This document shows positions 25,588 to 33,879 of a stretch of DNA of 64,000 bases, in pieces. The notes under the pieces are model-generated. The model was not told the DNA's origin and did not search any database. It saw only the letters and a program-made list of their open reading frames with translations. A program made the translations under genes and the position numbers. How positions within the stretch are numbered: position 1 is the stretch's first letter; the number at the start of each line of letters is the position of its first letter. Source of the DNA: Variovorax sp. PAMC26660 (GTDB taxonomy: Bacteria > Pseudomonadota > Gammaproteobacteria > Burkholderiales > Burkholderiaceae_C); NCBI RefSeq assembly GCF_014302995.1, contig NZ_CP060295.1, positions 4,083,501 to 4,147,500 on the forward strand, read 5' to 3'.

Positions 25588-26507
25588 GATCCCGGATTCT
25601 CGGCCGCGAGCTTGCGCAGCAGCGCAGCGAAGTGCTGTGCGGGCAGGTTGTCTTCTTCGGCGCGCGACACCAGCGTGAGCGGCGCGTCGAGCTGCCCGCC
25701 ATCGGCCAGCTGCGTGTAGGCGATGGCGTGTGCATGCACACCGGTCATCGAGGCCGGCACCACCGACAGGCCGACACCCGCGGCCACGAGATTCAGGTTG
25801 GTCATCATGCGATCGACTTCGGCCACCACGCGCGGGCGCAGGCCCTTGGCGTGGCACAGCGCGAGCAGCTCGGCATAGAGGCCGGGCGCGCCCGGACGGC
25901 GCACGAGGATGATGCCTTCCTCGCACAGCTTCGACAGCGGCAACGGCCGTGAAGTCTTCTTGCCGGCCGCGAGGGCAAAGCGGTGGTCGCTCGGCATGGC
26001 GACCCACACCGGCTCGCGCAGCAGTGTCTCGAACACCAGCCCCTCGGGCCGCGCCACCGGCACGCGCAGCAGGCCGCAGTGCAGCCGGCCCGCAGCCAGT
26101 GCGTCGGTCAGCTCTGCCGCGTTGTCTTCGCGCAGTTGCAGTTCCACGTTGGGGTGCGCGCGGCGGAACGCGCGCAGCGCCTCGGGCATGAAGCGGTGCG
26201 CCGCGGCCGAACTGGTGAAGCCGAATGCGAGCGTGCCGGCCTGGCCGCTGGCCACGCGCGCCATGCGCTGCTTCATGGCGTCCATGTCCTGCAGCATGCG
26301 CAGCGCCTCGACCTGGAACAGCCGGCCTGCGTCGGTGAGCGCCACGCCGCGCGGGTGGCGCTTGAACAGCAGCACGCCCAGCTCGCGCTCCAGCGCCTTG
26401 ATCTGCAGGCTCAGCGGGGGTTGCTGAATGCCCAGTTGCTCGGCGGCGCGCGTCATGTGGCCGGTGCCTGCAACGGCCACGAAGTACCTCAGTGCCCGGA
26501 TATCCAT
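25584..26507 (-). CDS. LysR-family transcriptional regulator
   Basis: A 307-residue LysR regulator. The helix-turn-helix is clear (MTRAAEQLGIQQPPLSLQIK, residues about 18-37), followed by LERELGVLLFKRHPRGVALT and a full effector-binding domain. The start is ATG 26507. It overlaps the Bug gene by four bases (ATGA). It is divergent from the tannase-type gene, with a palindrome of LysR-box form overlapping its own start region. The likely targets are the coupled Bug gene and the divergent esterase genes. Confidence 0.93.
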   Translation of the reverse strand: MDIRALRYFVAVAGTGHMTRAAEQLGIQQPPLSLQIKALERELGVLLFKRHPRGVALTDAGRLFQVEALRMLQDMDAMKQRMARVASGQAGTLAFGFTSSAAAHRFMPEALRAFRRAHPNVELQLREDNAAELTDALAAGRLHCGLLRVPVARPEGLVFETLLREPVWVAMPSDHRFALAAGKKTSRPLPLSKLCEEGIILVRRPGAPGLYAELLALCHAKGLRPRVVAEVDRMMTNLNLVAAGVGLSVVPASMTGVHAHAIAYTQLADGGQLDAPLTLVSRAEEDNLPAQHFAALLRKLAAENPGS

Positions 26508-26520
26508 ATGTTTTTCATAT
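26506..26520. promoter_or_regulatory. LysR-box-like palindrome at the LysR/tannase divergent promoter
   Basis: ATATG-TTTTT-CATAT is a perfect five-base inverted repeat with the T-N11-A shape of LysR binding sites. It overlaps the first base of the LysR start codon and lies in an AT-rich 119-base divergent region. Binding here would repress the regulator and could control the esterase operon. Regulatory role is inferred. Confidence 0.5.
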
Positions 26521-26626
26521 TGAAAGTGCCTCTTTATTTTATTTGACCCGAAGTCACTCGTGAATCTATCGTCCGGCCGCCCATTCAAAAAGCAGCCCGA
26601 TGAGGCTGCATGCCGGAGACAAGACC

Positions 26627-29428
26627 ATGCGCTCATTGCGCCCCGCATCGATGATTCATCGCGCCCTTCGTGCGTGCCGTTCGTTCGGCCCCGCGATCGG
26701 CATCTCGCTCGCACTGGCCGCCTGCGGTGGCGGCAGTGGGGGAGGGGGCTCGGGCTTCTTCCCGAGCCTGCCCGTGAACCCGCCCACCAGCGGCAACGGC
26801 AACAACCCGCCCGACGGCCCACCCGACAACCCGCCGCTTGCGCCTGTGCAGCCCGTGCTGTCCTGCGCGGACCTTGCCGGCAAGAGCCTGCCCGCCGCAC
26901 TGATCAGCCTGCCCACGCAGGGCGCCACCGTCACCAGCGCCACGCCCGTGGCGGCGGGCGCTGCCGGCAACCAGTTGGGCGATTACTGCCGCGTGCGCGG
27001 CACCATCCAGCCCGTCGATGCCAGCGCGGGCGCGATCAACTTCGCCGTCAACCTGCCCGAGAAGTGGAACCAGAAGACCATCCATTTCGGCGGCGGCGGA
27101 TTCGACGGCGTGCTCATCGACGGCACCGAGGTCATCCGCTTCGGCCCTGCCGACAAGCCCGCGCCGCTGGCGCTCGGCTATGCCACCTACGGCGACGACT
27201 CGGGCCACCAGTCGAGCAGCATCACCGACGGCAGATTCGCGGCCAACGACGAGCAACTGGCCAACTACGGCGGCCTGTCGCTCAAGAAAACGCGCGACGT
27301 GGCACAGGCGCTGGTGCTCGCGCGCTACGGCGTCGCGCCGAGGCACGCCTACTTTCTCGGCACCTCGACCGGCGGGCGCGATGCGCTCAGCTACATCCAG
27401 CGCTGGCCGCTGGACTACGACGGCGTGATCGCCAACGAGCCCGCGCTCAACTACACCGGCACGCGGCTGTCGAACGTGGCGGTGGGGCGCGCGCTCTACA
27501 ACAACAACGGCGCGGGCTGGATGGACCTGAGTGAGACGCTGATGGTGCAGAAGGCGGCGATGCAGGCCTGCGACAAGCTCGACGGCGCGGCCGACAACAT
27601 CGTGAGCAATGTCGAGAGCTGCCGCATGCTCAATGCGCAGATCGTGGCGTCGCTGCGTTGCCCCGGTGGGACCAAGACGAGCAAGACCTGCCTGTCGGAC
27701 GCGCAGATCGCCACCGTGAACGCCATTGAATTGCCGCTGGACTTCAGCACCTATTCGCTGGCCAACGGCGTGAAGCGCGCGGGCGGCTACAACCTGCTCG
27801 AAGGCGCGCTGGTGGCGGGGCCGTACACCACGCGTGATCTCGGCACGCGCAGCGTGCCCGGCAATCCCGCCACGTCTTCCGACGCCAACATGTACGTCAC
27901 CGGCGACCAGTGGGTGAAGTTCTTCGTCACGCGCATCGCGGGCTTCGACACGCTGACCTTCGATCCGGTGAACCCGGGCAGCTATGCCGCACGCGTGACC
28001 GATGTGTCGAACCTGACCGACGCGACCAACCCGAATCTTGCGCCGTTCTTCGCGCATGGTGGCCGGCTCATCATGCTGCACGGCCTGGCCGACGAGGTGA
28101 TCAGCCCGAACTCGACCATCGACTACTACAAGCAGCTCATCGCCACCGTGGGCCAGGCGGCCGTCGACCAGAGCGTGCGCTTCTACACCGTGCCCGGCAT
28201 GGGGCACGGCACCGGCAGCTTCATTCCCAACTGGGATTCGCTGGCCGCGCTCGAGGGCTGGGTCGAGGCCGGCCTGGCGCCCGCCACCGGCGTGGCGGTG
28301 GACGCCGTGGCCGGCACCTATGGCCGCACGCGTCCGCTGTGCCAGTTCCCGGCATGGCCCAAGTACCGCGGCAGCGGCAGCCTCGACGCGGCCGTCAACT
28401 ACAGCTGCGTGACCGAGGTCGGCGATCCGCTGGCTTGCCCGAACCTGCCTGCGTCCGTGACCAGCTACAAGGGCGGCAACAGCTTCGGCGAAGAACTGCG
28501 CGTGCAGATCGACCCGGCCACCATGGCCTATACCGTGACCATCGATGCGAGCCTGCAGCGCGCCGCTGGCACGCAACGCACCGGCTCGCTGGTGTCGGAG
28601 AGCAACTGCAGCTATGCCAGCGCCGAGAGCGGGGCGGTCTTCACTTTCGCGCCGGGCGGCGTGCTGCTGGGCGGCGTGCTTCCGCCCAGCGGCGGCGGCT
28701 TCTCTCCATTGGTGGCATTCCAGAACACCTTCGAGAACTCGGCGAACCCGAAGGTGTTCAACTCGGTGGCCTTCATCTTCAATGCGGTGGGCGTGGAAAT
28801 GGGCAAGGATGGCGCGGTGGCATATTCGGCGTCGGGGCGGCTGCGCAATGCCGGCAGCTTCCAGTACTGCCATGACCCGGTGTCCAACAGCTTCATGTTC
28901 TACGACCAGACCTGCAAGTTCACGGAGAAGGGCTACATCACCTACAACGGCACCCGTGGCGCTTTCGACATGTACACGACCTCGACCACGAAGGCCGGCA
29001 CCGCCGACACCACAGGCGGCACGCTCACCGGCTCGATGGTGATCGGACTGGTCAACGGTGCGCCCGTGCAGTTGTACCTGCGGCGTGCGTCCACCCCCGT
29101 ACTGGCCGCCGACTCTTTCACGGGCCTGGACACCGTCATCGACCCGGGCCTGCGCATGCATGCGCCGCAACTGGCCCTGGCGTCCGGTGCGGCCGACGGC
29201 AGTTACGTCACGGCCAGTGTCAAGGGCGAAAGCCATGAGGCTGCCGTGTCGGGCAACAGCTTCAATCTTGGCGGTGCCGCAGCAACCCTGACCTACAGCA
29301 CGCTTCTGCCGGGCGTGGTGCAGGCCGATGCGGGCCGCCCGGGCAGTTTCATCTTCAACAGCGGCGTCCTGGGCTTCGTCTCCACCGACGGAACGAACGC
29401 GGCGCTGGAACTCGGAGTACGCCATTGA
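26627..29428 (+). CDS. Tannase/feruloyl esterase family lipoprotein with extra C-terminal domain
   Basis: A 933-residue exported lipoprotein (signal ending LALAAC at C33, then a Gly/Ser/Pro-rich linker). Residues about 75-600 form a tannase/feruloyl esterase domain, which hydrolyses aromatic esters. Its nucleophile is in GTSTGGRDAL at about 246, the acid is probably in GLADEVISP at about 488, and the His is in GMGHGTG at about 526. A cysteine in LSCADLAG and another in VESCRM fit the disulfide near the active site known in this family. Residues about 610-933 are an added domain, rich in Gly, Ser and Thr, that I do not recognise. ATG 26627 has a GGAGA ribosome site; an ATG at 26600 is less likely. 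Confidence 0.87.
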   Translation: MRSLRPASMIHRALRACRSFGPAIGISLALAACGGGSGGGGSGFFPSLPVNPPTSGNGNNPPDGPPDNPPLAPVQPVLSCADLAGKSLPAALISLPTQGATVTSATPVAAGAAGNQLGDYCRVRGTIQPVDASAGAINFAVNLPEKWNQKTIHFGGGGFDGVLIDGTEVIRFGPADKPAPLALGYATYGDDSGHQSSSITDGRFAANDEQLANYGGLSLKKTRDVAQALVLARYGVAPRHAYFLGTSTGGRDALSYIQRWPLDYDGVIANEPALNYTGTRLSNVAVGRALYNNNGAGWMDLSETLMVQKAAMQACDKLDGAADNIVSNVESCRMLNAQIVASLRCPGGTKTSKTCLSDAQIATVNAIELPLDFSTYSLANGVKRAGGYNLLEGALVAGPYTTRDLGTRSVPGNPATSSDANMYVTGDQWVKFFVTRIAGFDTLTFDPVNPGSYAARVTDVSNLTDATNPNLAPFFAHGGRLIMLHGLADEVISPNSTIDYYKQLIATVGQAAVDQSVRFYTVPGMGHGTGSFIPNWDSLAALEGWVEAGLAPATGVAVDAVAGTYGRTRPLCQFPAWPKYRGSGSLDAAVNYSCVTEVGDPLACPNLPASVTSYKGGNSFGEELRVQIDPATMAYTVTIDASLQRAAGTQRTGSLVSESNCSYASAESGAVFTFAPGGVLLGGVLPPSGGGFSPLVAFQNTFENSANPKVFNSVAFIFNAVGVEMGKDGAVAYSASGRLRNAGSFQYCHDPVSNSFMFYDQTCKFTEKGYITYNGTRGAFDMYTTSTTKAGTADTTGGTLTGSMVIGLVNGAPVQLYLRRASTPVLAADSFTGLDTVIDPGLRMHAPQLALASGAADGSYVTASVKGESHEAAVSGNSFNLGGAAATLTYSTLLPGVVQADAGRPGSFIFNSGVLGFVSTDGTNAALELGVRH

Positions 29429-30774
29429 AAAAAACACTGTCCAGCCTCGCGGCATTCGCGCTGATCGGCGCGGCGCCGATGCTTTCCGCGCATGCGGCGC
29501 CCACCGGGCCCAAGGCCGCCACCTGCCCCACGCCGGTGCCCGAGGCCGCGCGCTGCTACACCGGTGAGGACGGCACGGGCGCGCTCTACTGGATCGCTAT
29601 CCCGAAGGACTGGAACCGCGGCGTGCTCGTGATGCACGCCCACGGCGGCCCCGAGACCGGTGCGCCCAACCTGGCGCGCAGCGCGGAAGACCTCAAGCGC
29701 TGGGCCGTCACCGTGAAGGCCGGCTATGCCTGGGCCGGCTCCACCTACCGGCGCGGCGGCTACGGCGTGACCATGTCGGCCGAAGACACCGAGCGCCTGC
29801 GCCAGATCTTCGTGCGCCATTTCGGCCAGCCGCGCCGCACGCTGCTGCACGGGCAAAGCTACGGCGGCGGCGTGGCCGCCAAGGCGGCCGAACTGTACGC
29901 ACCCGCAGGCGGTGCAAAGAGCCCTTACGACGGCTTGCTGCTCACGAGCGGTGTGATCGGCGGCGGCAACAACAACTATGACTTCCGGCTCGACCTGCGC
30001 GTGGTCTACCAGTACGTCTGCCGCAACCATCCACGCTCCGACGAGCCGCAGTACCCGCTGTGGATGGGCCTGCCGATGGATTCAAAGCTCACGCGCGCCG
30101 ACCTTGTCGAGCGTGTGAAGGCCTGCACCGGCGTCGGCATGCCCGCCGCGCAACGCACGCCCGAGCAGGCGATGCGGCTCAAGACCATCCTGTCGGTCGT
30201 GAAGATCCAGGAGCGTTCGCTGCTCGGCCATCTGACCTGGGCGACCTGGCTGTTCCAGGACCTCGTGCAAAAACGGCTGGGAGGCCACAACCCCTTCGGC
30301 AACATCGGCGTGCGCTACAGCGGCTCGGCCGACGATGCGGCGCTCAATGCCGGCGTGTTGCGCTACGCAGCCGATCCGCAGGCCAAGGGCGCATTGGCGG
30401 CCGACAGCCAGCCCACCGGCCGCACCTCGCTGCCCACGGTCGGGCTGCATGCCATCGACGATCCGACTGCGTTCGTCGAACTCGAAAACGCCTACCGCCG
30501 CATCCGCGATGCGGCCGGCACCGGCGGCAACCTGGTGCAGAGCTTCAGCGCCGAGCACGAGCACAGCTACCTGAGCGATTCGGAATACCCCGCGCTCTTC
30601 GCCGCGCTGCTCGACTGGATCGACAAGGGCGAGAAGCCCACGCCGGAAGGCCTCGCGCAGCGTTGCAAGGCGCTGATGCCGCGCTATGACACCGACGGCA
30701 AGAACGGCTGCCACATCCAGCCCGCGTGGCAATCGCCCACGCTCGAAAGCCGCGTGCCTTCGCGCGCCCCCTGA
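29425..30774 (+). CDS. Secreted alpha/beta hydrolase
   Basis: A 449-residue exported hydrolase with a signal peptide ending SAHAAP. The nucleophile elbow LLHGQSYGGGVAAKA (G-x-S-x-G-G) and VLVMHAHGGPETG near the N-terminus indicate an alpha/beta hydrolase; the late EHEHSYLSDSEYP may hold the catalytic His. The start is TTG at 29425, overlapping the TGA of the tannase-type gene (TTGA), which implies translational coupling. Six or so cysteines suggest disulfides in the periplasm. It probably acts with the esterase on the same ester-containing compound; this is inferred. Confidence 0.8.
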   Translation: MKKTLSSLAAFALIGAAPMLSAHAAPTGPKAATCPTPVPEAARCYTGEDGTGALYWIAIPKDWNRGVLVMHAHGGPETGAPNLARSAEDLKRWAVTVKAGYAWAGSTYRRGGYGVTMSAEDTERLRQIFVRHFGQPRRTLLHGQSYGGGVAAKAAELYAPAGGAKSPYDGLLLTSGVIGGGNNNYDFRLDLRVVYQYVCRNHPRSDEPQYPLWMGLPMDSKLTRADLVERVKACTGVGMPAAQRTPEQAMRLKTILSVVKIQERSLLGHLTWATWLFQDLVQKRLGGHNPFGNIGVRYSGSADDAALNAGVLRYAADPQAKGALAADSQPTGRTSLPTVGLHAIDDPTAFVELENAYRRIRDAAGTGGNLVQSFSAEHEHSYLSDSEYPALFAALLDWIDKGEKPTPEGLAQRCKALMPRYDTDGKNGCHIQPAWQSPTLESRVPSRAP

Positions 30775-30803
30775 ATTCCCTTGATCCACTTGACGGAGAC
30801 TTC

Positions 30804-31778
30804 ATGAAAAAACTGTTCGCCCTCGCGGCGATTGCCCTTGCTGTCGGCGCGCACGCGCAAGACTTCCCGAGCGGCAAGTCCATCACCATCGTCGTGCCTT
30901 TCGCGGCCGGCGGCCCCACCGACCGCGTGGCACGCGACCTGGCCGAGGCACTGCGCAAGCCGCTGGGCGGCGGCACCGTCATCATCGACAACGTGCCCGG
31001 CGCGGGCAGTTCCATCGGCGCAGCCAAGGTGGCGCGCGCCACGCCCGATGGCTACACGCTGCTGCTCAACCACATCGCGATGGCGACCGTGCCGAGCCTG
31101 GTGCGCAACCTGCCGTTCAAGGTCGAGAGCGATTTCGAGTACCTGGGCATCGTCAACGACGTGCCGATGACGCTGATCTCCAAGCCCGGCATTCCCGCGA
31201 CCAACTACAAGGAACTGACGACCTGGATCGCGGCCAACAAGGGCAAGATCAACATCGGCAATGCGGGCGTGGGTTCGGCCTCGCACCTGTGCGGCCTGCT
31301 GTACCAGAGCGCGACCAAGACCGAGATGACGGCCGTTCCCTACAAGGGCACGGCGCCGGCCATTACCGACCTGATCGGCGGCCAGATCGACCTGCTGTGC
31401 GACCAGACCACCAACACCACGCCGCAGATCCAGGCCGGCAAGGTGAAGGCCTTCGCGGTGACCACGCCCAAGCGGCTCGCGCTGCCGATGCTCAAAGACC
31501 TGCCCACGCTCGACGAGGCGGGCCTGAAGAATTTCCAGGTGACGATCTGGCACGGCCTGTATGCGCCCAAGGGCACGCCCGCGCCGGTGCTCAAGAAGCT
31601 CAACGATGCGCTGAAGGTGGCGCTGAAAGACCCGGACTTCATCCACCGCGAAGAGCTGCTGGGTGCCGTGGTCGCGACCGATGGCCGCATCGAGCCCGCG
31701 GGTCACAAGAAGTTCGTGACGGAAGAAATCGCCAAGTGGACGCCGATCATCAAGGCGGCTGGCGTCTACGCGGAATAG
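30804..31778 (+). CDS. Bug/TctC-family periplasmic carboxylate receptor
   Basis: A 324-residue Bug-family binding protein with a short signal peptide (MKKLFALAAIALAVGAHAQ) and the family start ITIVVPFAAGGPTDRVAR. The motifs PDGYTLLLNHIAMA and AVPYKGTAPAITDLIGGQ are present. It follows the secreted hydrolase after 29 bases with a good ribosome site (ACGGAGAC). The natural reading is that esterases release an aromatic or other acid outside and this receptor captures it. The next gene, GntR, is convergent. Confidence 0.93.
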   Translation: MKKLFALAAIALAVGAHAQDFPSGKSITIVVPFAAGGPTDRVARDLAEALRKPLGGGTVIIDNVPGAGSSIGAAKVARATPDGYTLLLNHIAMATVPSLVRNLPFKVESDFEYLGIVNDVPMTLISKPGIPATNYKELTTWIAANKGKINIGNAGVGSASHLCGLLYQSATKTEMTAVPYKGTAPAITDLIGGQIDLLCDQTTNTTPQIQAGKVKAFAVTTPKRLALPMLKDLPTLDEAGLKNFQVTIWHGLYAPKGTPAPVLKKLNDALKVALKDPDFIHREELLGAVVATDGRIEPAGHKKFVTEEIAKWTPIIKAAGVYAE

Positions 31779-31809
31779 TCGCGTTGCAGCGACAGGCAGG
31801 AAGCGCCGC

Positions 31810-32520
31810 TCAGAGGGCAGAGGCCGGCGCTTCCCCTGTCCATCGCGCATGCGATGCGCTCAGGTGATGGAGCATTGCCGCCACGGCAGCTTGTGGGTCT
31901 CGCGCCTCCAGCGCACGGTAGATCGCCTCGTGTTCGACGAAAGCGGCCTTCCAGGCCTGCGAGTCTTCCGTGCGCGCACTCATTCGCGATGAGATCGGGC
32001 TGTGCCGCCCATCGAAAAGCTCCCCCACGAGCCTGACAAGCACAGAGTTGCCCGTCATCTCCGCAATGGTGAGATGAAAGCGCCGGTCGTTCTCGATCTG
32101 CATGCGTCCGTGCAGGCCGTCCTGGCGCATGTCCTCCAGGCAACTCTTCACGCGGTCCAACTGGTGTGAGGTGACGCGGGCCGAGGCCAGCGTGACCACC
32201 GAGCCTTCGAGCATCGCGCGGGCCTGCATCATTTCGGACGGGCTTTCGCCGACCGCCGGCGTCTCGCGCTCGGAGGTGTCCTGCGCTGCACAGACATAGA
32301 CGCCCGAACCCATCCGTATCTCGATGCGCCCGTCGATCTCCAGGGCGATCAGCGCTTCGCGCAGCGAAGGCCGGGACACCCCCAACTGCAAGGCCAGTTC
32401 CCGCTCCGGAGGCAAGCGTGCGCCGGAAGGCAGGTTGCCGTTCCGGATGAAAGCGCGGATCTGGTCGGCGATCTGCTGATAGAGCCGTCGGGTGTCGGCG
32501 GGTTTGGCGGGAGGAAGCAT
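31810..32520 (-). CDS. GntR-family regulator, FCD (FadR) subfamily
   Basis: A 236-residue regulator with an N-terminal winged helix (LPPERELALQLGVSRPSLRE, residues about 37-56) and an all-helical FCD effector domain with metal-type residues (the DRRFHLTIAEMTGN segment, and HEAIYRALEARD near the C-terminus). FCD regulators usually respond to small carboxylates or sugar acids. It is divergent from the porin and sugar-catabolic run, and four near-identical palindromes of FadR type lie between them, one 33 bases before its own start codon. It is therefore the probable local repressor and its own regulator. Confidence 0.92.
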   Translation of the reverse strand: MLPPAKPADTRRLYQQIADQIRAFIRNGNLPSGARLPPERELALQLGVSRPSLREALIALEIDGRIEIRMGSGVYVCAAQDTSERETPAVGESPSEMMQARAMLEGSVVTLASARVTSHQLDRVKSCLEDMRQDGLHGRMQIENDRRFHLTIAEMTGNSVLVRLVGELFDGRHSPISSRMSARTEDSQAWKAAFVEHEAIYRALEARDPQAAVAAMLHHLSASHARWTGEAPASAL

Positions 32521-32552
32521 CTGGGTTAACTAAAGGACTAGGCGGGGCTATC

Positions 32553-32563
32553 TGGTCATGCCA
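32553..32563. promoter_or_regulatory. GntR/FCD-type operator near the GntR start
   Basis: TGGTCATGCCA fits the FadR-type pattern TGGT-N3-RCCA. It lies 33 bases upstream of the GntR start codon, where binding would block transcription of the regulator gene. Three related sites lie 80-140 bases away near the porin. Identification rests on resemblance to the known FadR-family consensus and on repetition of the site in this one region. Confidence 0.65.
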
Positions 32564-32640
32564 GTTTGACACCCTGAACCCCGTCGATTTGCGCTCATCG
32601 TGCCTTCTTTCTTACGGGGAAACCCGAAAAGGGTTTGTTC

Positions 32641-32695
32641 TGGTAAGGCCAATTTTGCCTTATGGCAAAGTGGTCATACCAAATTGGTAAGGCCA
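32641..32695. promoter_or_regulatory. Cluster of three GntR/FCD-type operators upstream of the porin gene
   Basis: Three 11-base sites occur: TGGTAAGGCCA (32641-32651), TGGTCATACCA (32671-32681, a perfect palindrome around its centre) and TGGTAAGGCCA again (32685-32695). With the site at 32553 they share TGGTNANRCCA. They lie 76 to 130 bases upstream of the porin start, overlapping where its promoter must be. This indicates that the adjacent GntR controls the porin and probably the downstream sugar operon. Confidence 0.7.
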
Positions 32696-32770
32696 AAAAA
32701 AGCTGCCGCACACCGGCAGGTGTGCTTCTGGTTGCCTCGCCATCCTGGAACAACAAAAGGAGACAAGACG

Positions 32771-33838
32771 ATGAAGATGAATTTCGGATCCATCGCTCTG
32801 GCAGGCGCCCTGTGCGCCTGTCTCGGCATCGGTGCTACGGGCGCTCAAGCCCAAAGCAGCGTGACGCTCTACGGTCGCGTGGTGGCAGGTGTCGACTACC
32901 AGAACAACATTGCCGACGCGTCGGGCAAGGGCGGCGGTACCTTGTGGCGCCACGCCGGCAACCAGTGGGGCACCAGCATGCTGGGCGTCAAGGGCACGGA
33001 GGACCTGGGCGGCGGCATGGCCGCCCTGTTCGTGCTCGAAGGCGGCTTCGATCTGCCCGCGGCCAAGCCCAACGGCGCCGACCTGCTGCTCAACCGGCGC
33101 GCGTATGTCGGCCTGCAGGACTACTGGGGCAAGCTGGTGCTGGGCAAGAACCTGGCGATCTCCAACGACGTTTGGTACATCGACCCCACGGGCCAGCAGT
33201 TCATCGGCACCGCCACGCTGGTGCGCGGGCGCAACTGGCAAGGCAACGACAACGGCATCGAATACACGACGCCGACCTGGGGCGGCTTCAGCGCCACCGT
33301 GCAAACGGGCCTGGGCGAGCAGACCGACGGCTTCACCAAGCTGCGCAAGGACGGCATCTCGCTGGTCTACGCCGCATCTTCGTACGAAGTGCGCGCCATC
33401 TACGACGTGGCGCGCGACAAGAACGGCAAGTACTCCGACCTGTTCAACACCTCCAAGGAGTTCACGCTCGGCGGCACCGCCACCTTCGACGACCTGAAGA
33501 TGTTTGCCGGCTACCAGCGCCTGTCGGCACCCGATGCGCCGCTCAATGCGCCGAGCAAGGCCAACCACTACTGGGTCGGCGCCAACTACAAGGTCACGCC
33601 CTGGCTGACCTTGATCGGGTCCGTGTTCCGTGTCACGCAGAACCGCAACGCCGGCAGTGCCAACCTGTACATGCTGGGCGCCAACTATGCGCTGTCCAAG
33701 CGCACGTTGCTCTACGCGTCGATGGGCAAGGTCTTCAACAGCGCCACGGCCAACTTCTCGGTGGAAGCCACCAACAACAACCCGCCCGCAGGCGGTCGGC
33801 AGACCGGGACGTACTTCGGGATGAGCCACACGTTCTGA
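32771..33838 (+). CDS. Gram-negative outer-membrane porin (betaproteobacterial OmpC-like)
   Basis: A 355-residue outer-membrane porin. The signal peptide ends ATGAQAQ, and the mature chain starts SSVTLYGRVVAGVDY as in neisserial and burkholderial porins. Alternating beta-strand pattern continues to the C-terminal phenylalanine (FGMSHTF), which is the outer-membrane insertion signal. A strong ribosome site AAAAGGAGAC precedes ATG 32771. Placement directly after the GntR operators suggests a substrate-induced porin for the sugar or sugar acid handled downstream. Confidence 0.93.
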   Translation: MKMNFGSIALAGALCACLGIGATGAQAQSSVTLYGRVVAGVDYQNNIADASGKGGGTLWRHAGNQWGTSMLGVKGTEDLGGGMAALFVLEGGFDLPAAKPNGADLLLNRRAYVGLQDYWGKLVLGKNLAISNDVWYIDPTGQQFIGTATLVRGRNWQGNDNGIEYTTPTWGGFSATVQTGLGEQTDGFTKLRKDGISLVYAASSYEVRAIYDVARDKNGKYSDLFNTSKEFTLGGTATFDDLKMFAGYQRLSAPDAPLNAPSKANHYWVGANYKVTPWLTLIGSVFRVTQNRNAGSANLYMLGANYALSKRTLLYASMGKVFNSATANFSVEATNNNPPAGGRQTGTYFGMSHTF

Positions 33839-33879
33839 CGCCGGCCGGTATCACTGCAATCACCAGGGGAGTCGAAAAA

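Noticed and set aside
26633..29455. A 940-codon open frame on the minus strand opposite the tannase-type gene
   Set aside because: It is an antisense shadow caused by high GC at third positions. The translation is rich in His, Arg, Gly and Ala without domains, while the plus strand encodes a clear esterase.
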